From the NCBI GenBank assembly GCA_017428625.1, contig JAFRQM010000037.1, positions 1 to 64,000 on the forward strand: a DNA stretch of 64,000 nucleotides. The letters are read 5' to 3'. Source of the DNA: Clostridia bacterium. GTDB taxonomy: Bacteria; Bacillota; Clostridia; Oscillospirales; Acutalibacteraceae. Under the pieces are notes generated by a model that made no database searches, was not told the DNA's origin, and saw nothing but the letters and a program-made list of their open reading frames with translations. Of the stretch, positions 8,355-17,265 are shown in pieces. The translations under genes were made by a program, and so were the position numbers. Each line of letters opens with the position of its first letter. Within the stretch, counting starts at the first letter, position 1.

Positions 8355-8388
8355 CCGAACCATCAAAGATTTCTCTTTGACGATTCGG
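8355..8388. terminator. intergenic hairpin between divergent genes
   Basis: CCGAACCATCAAAGA (8355-8369) pairs with TCTTTGACGATTCGG (8374-8388), with one mismatch. It lies between the leftward LexA-like gene and the rightward ATPase gene. No strong U tract follows, so terminator function is uncertain. Confidence 0.35.
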
Positions 8389-8462
8389 AGCACTCACAAT
8401 CGAAGTAATTACAAATTGTGTGATTATTTTCACCAGATAACTCAGAATTATGTGATTTCGTC

Positions 8463-8491
8463 TTGACTGAGCTGCATTTTGAATATATAAT
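8463..8491 (+). promoter_or_regulatory. promoter of the ATPase gene
   Basis: TTGACT (8463-8468) and TATAAT (8486-8491) are separated by 17 bp. The ATG of the ATPase gene follows at 8518, preceded by AAGGAAGGTG. Confidence 0.7.
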
Positions 8492-8517
8492 ATAACCGCA
8501 AAGGAAGGTGAAAGCTC

Positions 8518-9840
8518 ATGGAACGCAACATAATGAATGACCTTATCAAATGGAAAGAATCAAAGAGAAGAAAACCGCTTGTTATGCTCGGCGCAAGACA
8601 GGTGGGAAAAACATGGATTCTTGAAGAATTCGGTAAATCTTTTCCTGACGGTTATGTAAAGGTCAATTTTGATAAGCAGCCGGAACTTCACCAATTCTTT
8701 CAAACCACAAAAGATGTGAATCGTATTATTCAAAATCTTTCTTTTGCTCTCGGTCAACCTATTACGAAGCAAACTTTGATTTTCTTTGATGAAATACAGG
8801 AATGCGAAGATGCTTTGAATACATTGAAATACTTCTGTGAAGATGCGCCTGAATACTATGTTGTAAGTGCAGGTTCTCTTCTCGGCTTGATGCTGGCAAA
8901 AGGTTTTCCCGTAGGCAAGGTTGACTTTATGCGCCTTACCCCTATGACTTTTGAAGAGTTTCTTAAGGCAAACGGAGATAATAATCTTGTTGAGTATATG
9001 AAGAGCATCGATTCCATAGAAACTATTCCGGATATTTTTAACGGTCCGCTTCTTGAGAAACTCAAGATGTACTATATTATAGGCGGAATGCCGGAAGCGG
9101 TTAAAGTTTGGTGTGAAGAACGTGATATTAAGGAAGTTGACAGAGTCCAAAGCGAGATTCTCGAAGCATACGAACACGATTTTGCCAAACACGCAGAATC
9201 CACAGATGTTCCCAAAATCCGCCTTATATGGAATTCTCTTCCGTCTCAGCTTGCCCGTGAAAACAAAAAGTTTCTTTACAGTGTCGTAAAGAAGGGTGCC
9301 AGGGCCAGAGAATATGAAAACGCATTAAACTGGCTGAAAAACGCGGATCTTGTTAAGAAAGTTCCGCGCATAACCAAGCCCGGAATACCTCTTTCGGCAT
9401 ACGAAGATCTTCAGGCTTTTAAAATATATATGGTCGATGTAGGGCTTCTCAGAAGACATGCACACCTTGCCAGTTCCGCTTTCAGCGAAGAAAACCGTTT
9501 ATTTGAGGAGTTCAAAGGCGCTCTGAACGAGAACTATGTTCTTGAATGTATCCAGAATATACCGGATGTCAGTATTTATTACTGGTCTGAAATTCCTTAT
9601 GAAGTTGATTTTATCATACAGCTTGATAACGATGTTGTGCCTTTAGAGGCAAAAGCGGGTAAAAATATTAAATCGGCCAGTATAAAAAATTACGCTGAAG
9701 AATACAAAAAACAAACAAAACTCTGCGTTCGCCTGTCAACCAGAAACCTTTCTTATGACGGCAATATGCTTAATGTTCCTCTGTATCTCGCTGATGAATT
9801 AGAGCGGATAATTAACATAGCCATTAAAAAGAAACAATAA
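8518..9840 (+). CDS. AAA+ ATPase with C-terminal DUF4143
   Basis: A 440-residue protein of the AAA_14/DUF4143 family. A Walker A motif is seen at GARQVGKT (around residue 22), Walker B-like TLIFFDEIQE follows near residue 88, and a C-terminal nuclease-like DUF4143 domain contains DFIIQLDNDVVPLEAKAG. The family is common in gut bacteria, often as multiple copies on mobile elements. Its role is not settled; a restriction- or defence-like function has been suggested for relatives. It has its own promoter and terminator, opposite in direction to its neighbours. Confidence 0.85.
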   Translation: MERNIMNDLIKWKESKRRKPLVMLGARQVGKTWILEEFGKSFPDGYVKVNFDKQPELHQFFQTTKDVNRIIQNLSFALGQPITKQTLIFFDEIQECEDALNTLKYFCEDAPEYYVVSAGSLLGLMLAKGFPVGKVDFMRLTPMTFEEFLKANGDNNLVEYMKSIDSIETIPDIFNGPLLEKLKMYYIIGGMPEAVKVWCEERDIKEVDRVQSEILEAYEHDFAKHAESTDVPKIRLIWNSLPSQLARENKKFLYSVVKKGARAREYENALNWLKNADLVKKVPRITKPGIPLSAYEDLQAFKIYMVDVGLLRRHAHLASSAFSEENRLFEEFKGALNENYVLECIQNIPDVSIYYWSEIPYEVDFIIQLDNDVVPLEAKAGKNIKSASIKNYAEEYKKQTKLCVRLSTRNLSYDGNMLNVPLYLADELERIINIAIKKKQ

Positions 9841-9852
9841 AAAACTATTTAA

Positions 9853-9900
9853 AACCCATCTCAAATTATCGCCTGTTTCGGCGAAAATCTGAGATGGGTT
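9853..9900 (+). terminator. rho-independent terminator of the ATPase gene
   Basis: AACCCATCTCA (9853-9863) pairs perfectly with TGAGATGGGTT (9890-9900), with an inner CGCC/GGCG stem, followed by ATTTTTCTT. It ends the gene stopping at 9840. Confidence 0.8.
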
Positions 9901-9956
9901 ATTTTTCTTACGAACACAAGGTAATTAAGCTTTAATACCTGAAAGACTAATCTGAA

Positions 9957-11000
9957 TTATTCTTTTCTTTGCAAATCCAGTTTATTCTCGTTTCGCTTCC
10001 ATTTATTGAATTCGGTGTTCACCCAATTCGGTCCGGCGATTCTGAGCTTGCCTGCGAATGTGCAAACCCAGCCCCAGAATGGCGGACTTATCTCAACATC
10101 AACCTCTGTGCTGTAAATCTGCACGCCGTCAACAACTTCGGTTTTGATTATTTTCTGCTTCTCACCGAATTTATCAAAGATGTATTCAAAGGTTTCATCA
10201 GTGAATTCAAGGATGACCTTCTCTCTCGGGCCTGTATACATTCCGAAAACATCGGTGCTGAATTTCTCAGTCTCCGCGATTTTTGCCTCGGCTTCTGCAC
10301 TGATGGTTTCATCGCATACGCTTATATCCGACAGACGGTCGATTCGCCTTGTGAATACGCCTCTGTCTTCGCGGTAAATAATCACATAGTAGTTGTCACT
10401 GTGAAATACCAGCGATATAGGCTCCTCTGTGTATCTCTTCTTATGATGTCTGTAAACCGGAGTTGCTCTATAATTGAGATTGTAGGCATAAAACGAGATT
10501 TTCTTCTTCTCGCTTATGGCTTTGGCGATGGTTTCAACATTATAGTAGGTGTGAGTGCTACTGTGTTTGCGGTTATTGAAATGAACATCAATCGCCTTGA
10601 TTGCACCCTCTTTATGTTTTCCACCGAGCTTTGCAACCTTTTCAATCAGGGCATCGGTTTTCTTTTCGTTTATGAAATTAGCAGCATGGAGAGCATCAAC
10701 AATTATCTTCAGCTCGCTCACATCAAACTGCTGGTCGGCGATATAGTATCCGTTGCCTTTGCCCCATCTTTGCTTTTCAATTGCGACACCGTAAGCGTTG
10801 AGCAGTTCGACATCGTCATAGAGGGTCTTTCTGTCGCACTCATAGCCTTCTGCTGTCAGTCTCTCGCAGATTTCCACTGTGGTCAGGCAATGCTCGTCAT
10901 CGGTCTCGCTGCGGAGCAAATCAAGTAACCGGAGTATTCTCAGTTTCCTGTTAGCAACCACCGAACTCAAAACTCCCTTCCGAGGTATAATAAAATACAT
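9957..11000 (-). CDS. WYL-domain transcriptional regulator
   Basis: A 347-residue protein with an N-terminal winged helix-turn-helix (about 15-70, including CDRKTLYDDVELLNAYG) and a C-terminal WYL ligand-sensing domain (about 150-230; KISFYAYNLNY and the YYVIIYREDRG strand) plus the WCX-like extension. WYL regulators bind nucleic acids or nucleotides and often control defence modules. The neighbouring DUF488/dual-OB operon is a candidate target, but separate transcription units are likely since ~220 bp of AT-rich DNA lies between them. Confidence 0.85.
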   Translation of the reverse strand: MYFIIPRKGVLSSVVANRKLRILRLLDLLRSETDDEHCLTTVEICERLTAEGYECDRKTLYDDVELLNAYGVAIEKQRWGKGNGYYIADQQFDVSELKIIVDALHAANFINEKKTDALIEKVAKLGGKHKEGAIKAIDVHFNNRKHSSTHTYYNVETIAKAISEKKKISFYAYNLNYRATPVYRHHKKRYTEEPISLVFHSDNYYVIIYREDRGVFTRRIDRLSDISVCDETISAEAEAKIAETEKFSTDVFGMYTGPREKVILEFTDETFEYIFDKFGEKQKIIKTEVVDGVQIYSTEVDVEISPPFWGWVCTFAGKLRIAGPNWVNTEFNKWKRNENKLDLQRKE

Positions 11001-11221
11001 TTTTATATAAAAAGTTTATTACGCAAAGTTAAGAAGCAAAACATAGCTTAATACATCACATTTACTTATTAACATCGAAAAGGGAAACAGGGATAACAAA
11101 CATCTAATCACCTTATTCATCTATCAATTATTCATAAGATTACGTGCATAGTTTCTTATGCATGAATTTATGACATTGCAATACTTATATACTTGTTTAA
11201 GATAATACTATAATTATTCTA

Positions 11222-11866
11222 TTACATAAAAAGAGTTGCTAACATTTTATAATACTTTCCGTCTTGTTGATATTTATTTGTTAAGCTAAAAACCGCATAA
11301 GATGAAGCGCCTATATAATAAACACCTTCTGGTTTGTCTATATATTCTTTCAAAACACAAGGATCACTTATTGCAATGAATTTATATTCGTTACCTTTGT
11401 ATTCAAATAATAGCGTGGCCTTGTTTCTATTATCAAAATTCTTCACAAGTATTCTTGGATTGTCAATTTTTACAAAGGCAAGTGATTTTCCAGTTAACTC
11501 GTTTTCATATAATGCTTTTTGTGCATTAACAAATATGTAATCCAAATTTTGAGGCATTATTAATTGTAATAAATACACTAAAGACCAAGAATCTATTTTT
11601 TCCCAATATATAGTATCATCATATAATATGTTTTCAGACTGTGCCTCAGTTGGAAGTGCTTCAATAAAACTGATTCTAACAACATCAAGTAATTGTATTT
11701 CTTCTCCGTCTTTGTAAACAACATGTTCTCGCGGGACAGCTCTTTCAATATCTGTTAAATTAGATACAGGACGAATCCATTCAAAGGTATTAATGTCTAT
11801 TCCTGCGATACAGTATTCGCCGTGCTTATTGCTCTTTGCCATTATTACAATATCTCTACTATACAT
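11222..11866 (-). CDS. dual OB-domain protein
   Basis: A 214-residue protein starting MYSRDIVIMAKSNKHGEYCIAG and containing WIRPVS, the signature of the dual-OB domain family found next to DUF488 genes. Two beta-barrel OB folds are expected, so nucleic-acid or nucleotide binding is likely. AAAGGAGG precedes the ATG. It is the last gene of the five-gene operon and starts 12 bp after the second DUF488 gene. The exact role is unknown; the pairing with DUF488 is a recurrent genomic association. Confidence 0.7.
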   Translation of the reverse strand: MYSRDIVIMAKSNKHGEYCIAGIDINTFEWIRPVSNLTDIERAVPREHVVYKDGEEIQLLDVVRISFIEALPTEAQSENILYDDTIYWEKIDSWSLVYLLQLIMPQNLDYIFVNAQKALYENELTGKSLAFVKIDNPRILVKNFDNRNKATLLFEYKGNEYKFIAISDPCVLKEYIDKPEGVYYIGASSYAVFSLTNKYQQDGKYYKMLATLFM

Positions 11867-11878
11867 TCAATTCCTCCT

Positions 11879-12322
11879 TTAAAGATGTTTAACAACAATT
11901 TTGTTATCTAAATTGAAAAATCTTTCTGCAATTAAAGAACGATGACAGTATTCAGGTGTTGGTTCGCTACACAACAAACAAACATTGTCTAAGTTTAGAT
12001 ACTCTTCTTTAATCAAAGCGCTTATATTTCTTTCGTTCATTGTTTGATTGAATTCTTTTTTGTAAGTGTTCCAATCTATTTCTTTTTTCTTATACCTTTT
12101 TAACGTTTTTTCACTAGGGGAAAACATCGGCTCATATATATATTTAATTCCACAAATTGAATTAAGAAAAAATTCTATGTCTGGAAATTTTGAGAAACCT
12201 GCAAGCTGAGATGTATTGTTCAGACGAATATCAATAACTGTACAAACTCCACTTTCATCTAACAGTTTAATGAATTCCTCGGCAGTCTTTTTTGTAAAAC
12301 CAATTGTAAATAATTTATTCAT
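11879..12322 (-). CDS. DUF488 family protein, second of tandem pair
   Basis: A 147-residue protein beginning MNKLFTIGFTKKTAEEFI, with the conserved VCTVIDIRLN strand and the family signature CSEPTPEYCHR near residue 120. The Cys/His/Arg residues may form an active or metal site. AGAGGATG supports the start at 12322, which overlaps the end of the preceding DUF488 gene by 8 bases. The function of the family is unproven; in this operon the two DUF488 proteins probably form a heterodimer. Confidence 0.8.
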   Translation of the reverse strand: MNKLFTIGFTKKTAEEFIKLLDESGVCTVIDIRLNNTSQLAGFSKFPDIEFFLNSICGIKYIYEPMFSPSEKTLKRYKKKEIDWNTYKKEFNQTMNERNISALIKEEYLNLDNVCLLCSEPTPEYCHRSLIAERFFNLDNKIVVKHL

Positions 12323-12929
12323 AATCATCCTCTTCTTTAATTCTATATCCAATTTCTTGATTTCGTAATTCATAACCTTTTTTTATTAATTCCTGAATTG
12401 ATTCTTCATTAGAAAACAAAGACAACTGATTCCTATTTGGAAAAAACCTATCAACAAGTTTTTGTTCAATTGTATCTTGTGTTTCGAATGATTCATTGGC
12501 TAAGATGTGCTTCACATCAAAACCATTATCATAAAAAAACCTACTAACCATTATTGCTCTATGACAATCAAAAGGATCTTTTTCAGCGCACATCAAGACA
12601 AATGTGTAGTTTAATTCAATGCCGGCACTGATTCTTTTATACCCTTCCTTAAAGTATTCGGAATTTGAGAATAGGTTAAAATCTAAATAACCGTTTGGAT
12701 AATACTTTACTTCTTTTTGTCGGGCACCAAAGAATGGTCCATAGTTCCTATAAATAATGTTATACTTTTTCAAATACGGCTCTAGATTATTCGAGTTGTA
12801 ATCTTGAAAATAATTTGAAACAGGATTACTTCTGACATCAATTACACAAGATATTCTATTTTTTAACAATACATTTTTAAATGATTCGAGTGAAAAGCCC
12901 GAATATCCAATTGTATAAATCGTTTTCAT
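12315..12929 (-). CDS. DUF488 family protein, first of tandem pair
   Basis: A 204-residue protein starting MKTIYTIGYSGFSLESF, with SCVIDVRSNP and the signature CAEKDPFDCHR around residue 120. It is longer than its partner because of a ~50-residue C-terminal extension with a charged end. The last 8 bases overlap the next DUF488 gene, implying translational coupling. It starts 46 bp downstream of the XRE-ImmA gene. The function is unknown; a stress or phage-defence role is inferred from context. Confidence 0.85.
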   Translation of the reverse strand: MKTIYTIGYSGFSLESFKNVLLKNRISCVIDVRSNPVSNYFQDYNSNNLEPYLKKYNIIYRNYGPFFGARQKEVKYYPNGYLDFNLFSNSEYFKEGYKRISAGIELNYTFVLMCAEKDPFDCHRAIMVSRFFYDNGFDVKHILANESFETQDTIEQKLVDRFFPNRNQLSLFSNEESIQELIKKGYELRNQEIGYRIKEEDDYE

Positions 12930-12975
12930 GGTTTATTCCATTCCTTGTTAGAAAATGTGGATCGCTGAATTTGAC

Positions 12976-14118
12976 TTATTTTAATTGCAACTTGGGATTT
13001 AATTGAATAATTTTACTTTTTGCTAATGTGTTATTAGGCAAATCAAGTAAAAACTCAACTTCCTCTGGTTCTATTGCCAAATTATAATTAACATCTAATT
13101 CATCCATAAATTCTTTTGGAGTGAATACTTCTTCTTGTAATAATAATAGTACTGCGGTTTTAAGCAAAGATGGTTCTGCAGTAAGTAAGACATCATCTAG
13201 TGGCTCTTCTTTTCGCAGTCCTCTTCTTTGCATCGTACGAATTAAGTTTTGATACACTTCCGCATCAATAAAGCCTAACTCTTTTGAGCGGCGAATCATT
13301 GCGGCCATTGAGACTTTCCATTTTTTCTTTAAATGTTTAAAGCCAAGCAAGTTTAATGGAATTGTTTGAAGATCAGCCATAAAAGAATCTTTGGGTAATA
13401 AAAAAGATGCAGCAAAATCGTTTGCTTCTTGCTCTCGTGTTTTAAAATCTTCTCTTGAAATATCTTCAATATTATCACTCCACTCGTGCAAACAAATATG
13501 TCCCAATTCATGAGCAATATCAAAATGAATACGAGCAGCAGATGTTTTGTTATTTGAATATGCAATCAAAAATGTTGAACTAAAATTGTTTAATAAAAGC
13601 TCGCTAAACGCATCAATATCATCTGTCCGGGTATTATATGAAGTTACAATTATACCATGTTGTTCTACAACGGAAACTAAATTATCAACAGGTCCATCAC
13701 CAAGGCCCCAGGCTTCTCTTAAGTCACGAGCTGCTTCTTCAGGTGAAAGACCTTTTTGGATACTATTAAAATCAAATTCCGGAAATTCAATATAATCCTG
13801 CAACATATCATAAACATCTGACAAAAATTGCATTTTAATTGTCTGTTCGGATCTGTATTTTTTATTAGTAGTAAGTAATGATCTAAAATACACTGTACTT
13901 TCTTGCTTCTGGTTTGAATCTTGATAAAAAAACTTCAGCGGAAAATGCAGTTCGCATGCAATTTCTGCTGCTACTGTTTCTGGTGGATTGCTTTTGTTTA
14001 TTTCATACATCGATAGTGTTTGTCTTTGTTGTGAAACCTTTTCAGCTAACTCAGAAACGGTAAGACCTCGATATATACGAGCTTTTTTTAACCGATCTCC
14101 GTTAAAAGCTTTTCTCAT
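12976..14118 (-). CDS. XRE regulator fused to ImmA/IrrE peptidase
   Basis: A 380-residue protein. Residues ~5-65 form an XRE helix-turn-helix (RLKKARIYRGLTVSELAEKV). Residues ~185-270 form an ImmA/IrrE metallopeptidase with HELGH (HFDIAHELGHICLHEW) and FAASFLLPKDSF. Such fusions sense stress and cleave a partner or themselves, and often act as antitoxin-like regulators. AGAGG precedes the ATG. It is second in the operon after the DUF5986-like gene (34 bp apart) and may repress the promoter at 14939-14967. Confidence 0.88.
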   Translation of the reverse strand: MRKAFNGDRLKKARIYRGLTVSELAEKVSQQRQTLSMYEINKSNPPETVAAEIACELHFPLKFFYQDSNQKQESTVYFRSLLTTNKKYRSEQTIKMQFLSDVYDMLQDYIEFPEFDFNSIQKGLSPEEAARDLREAWGLGDGPVDNLVSVVEQHGIIVTSYNTRTDDIDAFSELLLNNFSSTFLIAYSNNKTSAARIHFDIAHELGHICLHEWSDNIEDISREDFKTREQEANDFAASFLLPKDSFMADLQTIPLNLLGFKHLKKKWKVSMAAMIRRSKELGFIDAEVYQNLIRTMQRRGLRKEEPLDDVLLTAEPSLLKTAVLLLLQEEVFTPKEFMDELDVNYNLAIEPEEVEFLLDLPNNTLAKSKIIQLNPKLQLK

Positions 14119-14152
14119 ATCTACATACCTCTATTCTTTTGAGTTTGTATTA

Positions 14153-14908
14153 TCATTGATTTTTTAATGTTTCGATGTCGCTATCTTTAATCCTTGAGTT
14201 AGTTTTCTTCCTTTGTGTAGCTTTAGCTGAAAGTTTTAATCCCTTATTGGGAGAATTGTTAATGGAATCAACCGAAGATACCTTTTCAACAATAGCACTA
14301 TTGTTGCTTATATATTGTGACCATGATAACTCAGCATTATCAGCAACATCTAAACTTGGCGTTATCATGACAGCTCTAACGCTAATCAGTTCATGCTCTA
14401 TCGTTTCAAAGAGAACCAAAATATGGTTATTAACCAAATCTATATCATCGACAAGATCACTAAGAAGCTGTTGAACTAACTTCGACAAGCGTTCTTCATC
14501 GTCAAAATGGTGTTCTGTAAAAAAAGAAGTTTGTTGATAAGCACAGGTTAAGTTGCTATTAAACTGTTTTGCCAACATGTCAACATAATGCATTTTATTT
14601 CGTTTTTTCTGCGCTTTCTTCAATTGGTTAAACCTTTTTTCTCGCATAATAGTAAAGACACATTGAGTTTTGTTATCATAGACAACCGTCATTTGCCACG
14701 GTCCTCTATTTGTATCTGAAACAACACAATCATCAAAGCCGAATTCCTTCATATTACGATTAATAAAATCCCATATCCTTGAAGGAACACTATTTGTAGT
14801 TGATAATCGATTTGAAATAATATCAGCCCTAATGCTATCACCAACAGCATCTTCAATACAGGCAACAACACCTTTTGCAATATTTTCTGATATATCATTA
14901 AGATTCAT
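14153..14908 (-). CDS. DUF5986-like protein
   Basis: A 251-residue soluble protein beginning MNLNDISENIAKGVV. It resembles proteins annotated DUF5986 that occur beside XRE-ImmA genes; this is from memory and should be treated as tentative. The central part contains RGPWQMTVVYDNKTQ and a basic KKAQKKRNKMHY helix. The start at 14908 has GGAGG seven bases upstream. It heads the operon, immediately downstream of a promoter with an overlapping inverted repeat. Function unknown. Confidence 0.6.
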   Translation of the reverse strand: MNLNDISENIAKGVVACIEDAVGDSIRADIISNRLSTTNSVPSRIWDFINRNMKEFGFDDCVVSDTNRGPWQMTVVYDNKTQCVFTIMREKRFNQLKKAQKKRNKMHYVDMLAKQFNSNLTCAYQQTSFFTEHHFDDEERLSKLVQQLLSDLVDDIDLVNNHILVLFETIEHELISVRAVMITPSLDVADNAELSWSQYISNNSAIVEKVSSVDSINNSPNKGLKLSAKATQRKKTNSRIKDSDIETLKNQ

Positions 14909-14928
14909 AATATAACCTCCACAAATTC

Positions 14929-14969
14929 GCTTGACATAATTATAGGCTATTTTAATTATTTTGTCAAGC
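14929..14969 (-). promoter_or_regulatory. promoter and operator of the DUF488/dual-OB operon
   Basis: On the minus strand a perfect TTGACA (14967-14962) and TATAAT (14944-14939) are 17 bp apart. The promoter is framed by a perfect 8-bp inverted repeat, GCTTGACA (14929-14936) and TGTCAAGC (14962-14969), so one arm covers the -35 box and the other lies just past the -10. This fits a dimeric repressor, plausibly the XRE-ImmA protein. Confidence 0.7.
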
Positions 14970-15591
14970 ATTTTTTTAAATCCCTTTTCTGTATTACTAA
15001 TTCAACAACTTAATAAATCTATAGTCAACTAAATATGGACATTACTTATTTAAATAATCATCAATATAGTGACGATTCTCCGTATGATTTATTTCTACAT
15101 TATTTGCAGAGCACTTTTTATAAAAAAACAACCAAAGCATCTACTGCACATTTAATAAAGACAGATGTTATACCGGAAAAAATAGCTGGTATAATTACAC
15201 TGCTCGTAGATTCATCCATTTACACAATATATTTTATGTTAAAGCAAAAGGCCTTAGAAATGATGAATATATTATTTTGTTAACAAAACAATAAATTGGT
15301 AACAAATATTATTAAATTAGTATAGTTTTTATAGCCCTTTATGTTTAATAGTATAAATTAAAATAGGATGCAAAAACGAAAAAAGTAGATATGGTTAATT
15401 AATAATATATATTATTGAATAGATACCACATATAGAAAACGCTTAGGTACAAGAAATGCATTAGTAAGGATACTAAAAGAGGTATATTTTTACTTCAAGT
15501 CGGCTCGCATTAAGCTCGCCGAGTTTTTTTGTTACTGAAGTTTTTTTCTCTGGTAAAAACGATAGGTTGAGTCTTTGCTAAAGACCATAAA
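14970..15591. other. AT-rich intergenic region
   Basis: There is no gene I can support over ~620 bp. A rightward 82-codon frame at 15035-15283 lacks a ribosome binding site and family features. Around 15500-15530 a GC-rich imperfect stem (CGGCTCGC...GCTCGCCG) followed by TTTTTTT looks like a rightward terminator, with no gene that it would serve. The region probably marks an old insertion boundary between modules. Confidence 0.45.
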
Positions 15592-15626
15592 AATAGCGAA
15601 ACTACTTATAAGGCAGTTTCGCTATT
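15592..15626 (-). terminator. terminator after the unknown gene pair
   Basis: AATAGCGAAACT (15592-15603) pairs perfectly with AGTTTCGCTATT (15615-15626). Eleven bases separate it from the stop codon at 15637. On the minus strand a short A/T-rich run with four T's follows, so it is an acceptable rho-independent terminator. Confidence 0.65.
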
Positions 15627-15636
15627 CTCTATATAA

Positions 15637-16353
15637 TCAGTCAATAAATGAATCCGCAAATTTGCGTATATTATTAAGCATATTAATTGTGGAAGACATT
15701 TCGTTTTTTAACTCTTTACGATAATCAATTCCCTTTTGATTATCAATACTGTAAGATATTTCTTTTTGTATTTCCTCCAATGAATTAACAATGTTACAGA
15801 ATCGATACTTTGAAATACCACTTATGTTATTTACACAGTTAAAACAATCTGCCGGATATTCAGTTACTAAATATGTGATTTGTAAAGCTTTTTTGTAATA
15901 ATAAAATGCTTCAAACAAATTAAACAGTTTTTCACTTAAATTGGTATCATCAGTAGATGAGTATTTTTGATAATAATCCCTGGATAAGAGAATCCCGTCA
16001 CAAGCAATGTGATCAAATTTGTCAATCAATGCTTTTGCTTCGTTTCGAGAAATACGTCTCTCATCTGCTGCTTTTTGTTCTTTGTTTGATTTACAATACC
16101 TTCTCCATTTTTTGAAAATATACTTCAAAAGAAAATATAAAGCAATAACTAATGCAATTCGAATTGCGGTGGCTCCAATACCGTTTGTTTTAATCAATTC
16201 CGAGGATAAAAACATAGAAAAAATAGCAGAAAGAATTGAAGAAAGTATATCTTCTATTTCATTAGAGAGAGAATCTTGAACAGAATAATGCATCTGATCA
16301 ATTTTATCAGTTACATAAAATCTAAGTAATTCTATATTTTTTATAATATTCAT
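15637..16353 (-). CDS. unknown membrane protein
   Basis: A 238-residue protein of unknown family. A soluble amphipathic N-terminus is followed by two hydrophobic stretches around residues 38-85 (ILSAIFSMFLSS and IRIALVIALYFLLKYIF). A basic stop-transfer KKWRRYCK and a mostly helical cytoplasmic domain follow. GGAG precedes the ATG. It starts 15 bp after the gene at 16369-16986 and shares its terminator, so the two form a pair. A soluble-plus-membrane pair is typical of small defence or toxin systems, but no motif confirms this. Confidence 0.6.
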   Translation of the reverse strand: MNIIKNIELLRFYVTDKIDQMHYSVQDSLSNEIEDILSSILSAIFSMFLSSELIKTNGIGATAIRIALVIALYFLLKYIFKKWRRYCKSNKEQKAADERRISRNEAKALIDKFDHIACDGILLSRDYYQKYSSTDDTNLSEKLFNLFEAFYYYKKALQITYLVTEYPADCFNCVNNISGISKYRFCNIVNSLEEIQKEISYSIDNQKGIDYRKELKNEMSSTINMLNNIRKFADSFID

Positions 16354-16368
16354 TTTAACATCACTCCA

Positions 16369-16986
16369 TTATTTGATTCTATATTCATCATCGTTTTCCC
16401 AATTTACTTCAGAATGATTTTTCAGCATAATTGAATATTGACCTGTGAGATTGGCTCTTAGTGATTTATATTTATCAATTAACTCAGCGTCCGTAAGCTG
16501 ATTTAATCTTCTATCAATATTATCATTGAAGATTTCTATATGCTTTGAATATGAATAATCACCTATGGTTTCATTATCCATTGCTTTAATATGTGCTTCA
16601 ACAGAAGGGTTATTTTTTTCAATACTGTTTAACATTTTTATTATGAAAAACAGTATTGAAACCGCATCAAATGGAATACGAATAAATTTTTCTTTATTGT
16701 TTGTTGCTTTGATGAATGAATGTCTAATAGTTTTTATTTGATTCGTTGATACTCTTTTCATTCGAGCGCGGGTTTTAAACCCATTTAATCTCCACTTTAT
16801 ATTTATTTCATCCCGTATTAGAGAACAAATAGTGTTTAATCCAGCTTCTGGATTATGGAAGTAGTGCTTTCCTATTTCCTTCAATATATTATCAAAGTTA
16901 ATATTTTCAAAAAATATATCGCAAGGAAAAGTCGCATAACGATAAGTTGGAAGAATAACCGGATTGTATTCTTTTATAAGTTTCAT
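16369..16986 (-). CDS. unknown soluble protein
   Basis: A 205-residue protein beginning MKLIKEYNPVILPTYRYATF. It is helical and basic in the middle (RLNGFKTRARMKRVSTNQIK), with no membrane segment and no motif I recognise. CAGGAG precedes the ATG. It lies upstream of the membrane protein gene at 15637 (15-bp gap) and ~107 bp downstream of the last biosynthetic-cluster gene. It could be transcribed from the cluster or from a weak promoter in the AT-rich gap. Confidence 0.55.
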   Translation of the reverse strand: MKLIKEYNPVILPTYRYATFPCDIFFENINFDNILKEIGKHYFHNPEAGLNTICSLIRDEINIKWRLNGFKTRARMKRVSTNQIKTIRHSFIKATNNKEKFIRIPFDAVSILFFIIKMLNSIEKNNPSVEAHIKAMDNETIGDYSYSKHIEIFNDNIDRRLNQLTDAELIDKYKSLRANLTGQYSIMLKNHSEVNWENDDEYRIK

Positions 16987-17092
16987 TTAATAAAATCTCC
17001 TGTAATAATATTATTTGACTATATGATATAAGAATATTGATATGACTCAACTAATAAAGCATATTGTATAGTTTTTATAGGAGAAATATCTG

Positions 17093-17254
17093 CTAACTAT
17101 CATTATTGTTATTGTTTGAAGGAAGCAGTCCAATTATTTTTGCTAAAAAATATCTTATAATGCAAAACATAAAAAAAGGAAAGCAAGTAACTATAAATAT
17201 GAAAGCAAAAGCTACTCTTTCCTTTCTATTCATAAAAGGGAAATTGTTCATCAT
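17093..17254 (-). CDS. 53-aa membrane peptide at end of biosynthetic operon
   Basis: This short gene was found by reading the gap after the gene at 17266. It encodes 53 residues starting MMNNFPFMNRKERVAFAF and has a hydrophobic helix (about 15-45) and an asparagine-rich tail ending NNNNNDS. AAAGGTGA lies five bases before the ATG, and it starts 11 bp after the preceding stop codon. A single-span helper of the exporters, an immunity peptide or a secreted peptide are all possible. It matches no family I know. Confidence 0.6.
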   Translation of the reverse strand: MMNNFPFMNRKERVAFAFIFIVTCFPFFMFCIIRYFLAKIIGLLPSNNNNNDS

Positions 17255-17265
17255 TTCAGTCACCT

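Noticed and set aside
9969..10928. 319-codon rightward frame opposite the WYL regulator
   Set aside because: It is the antisense shadow of a clear WYL regulator, with no start signal or family features.
15035..15283. Rightward 82-codon open frame
   Set aside because: No ribosome binding site, no family features, AT-rich and alone between leftward units; likely random.
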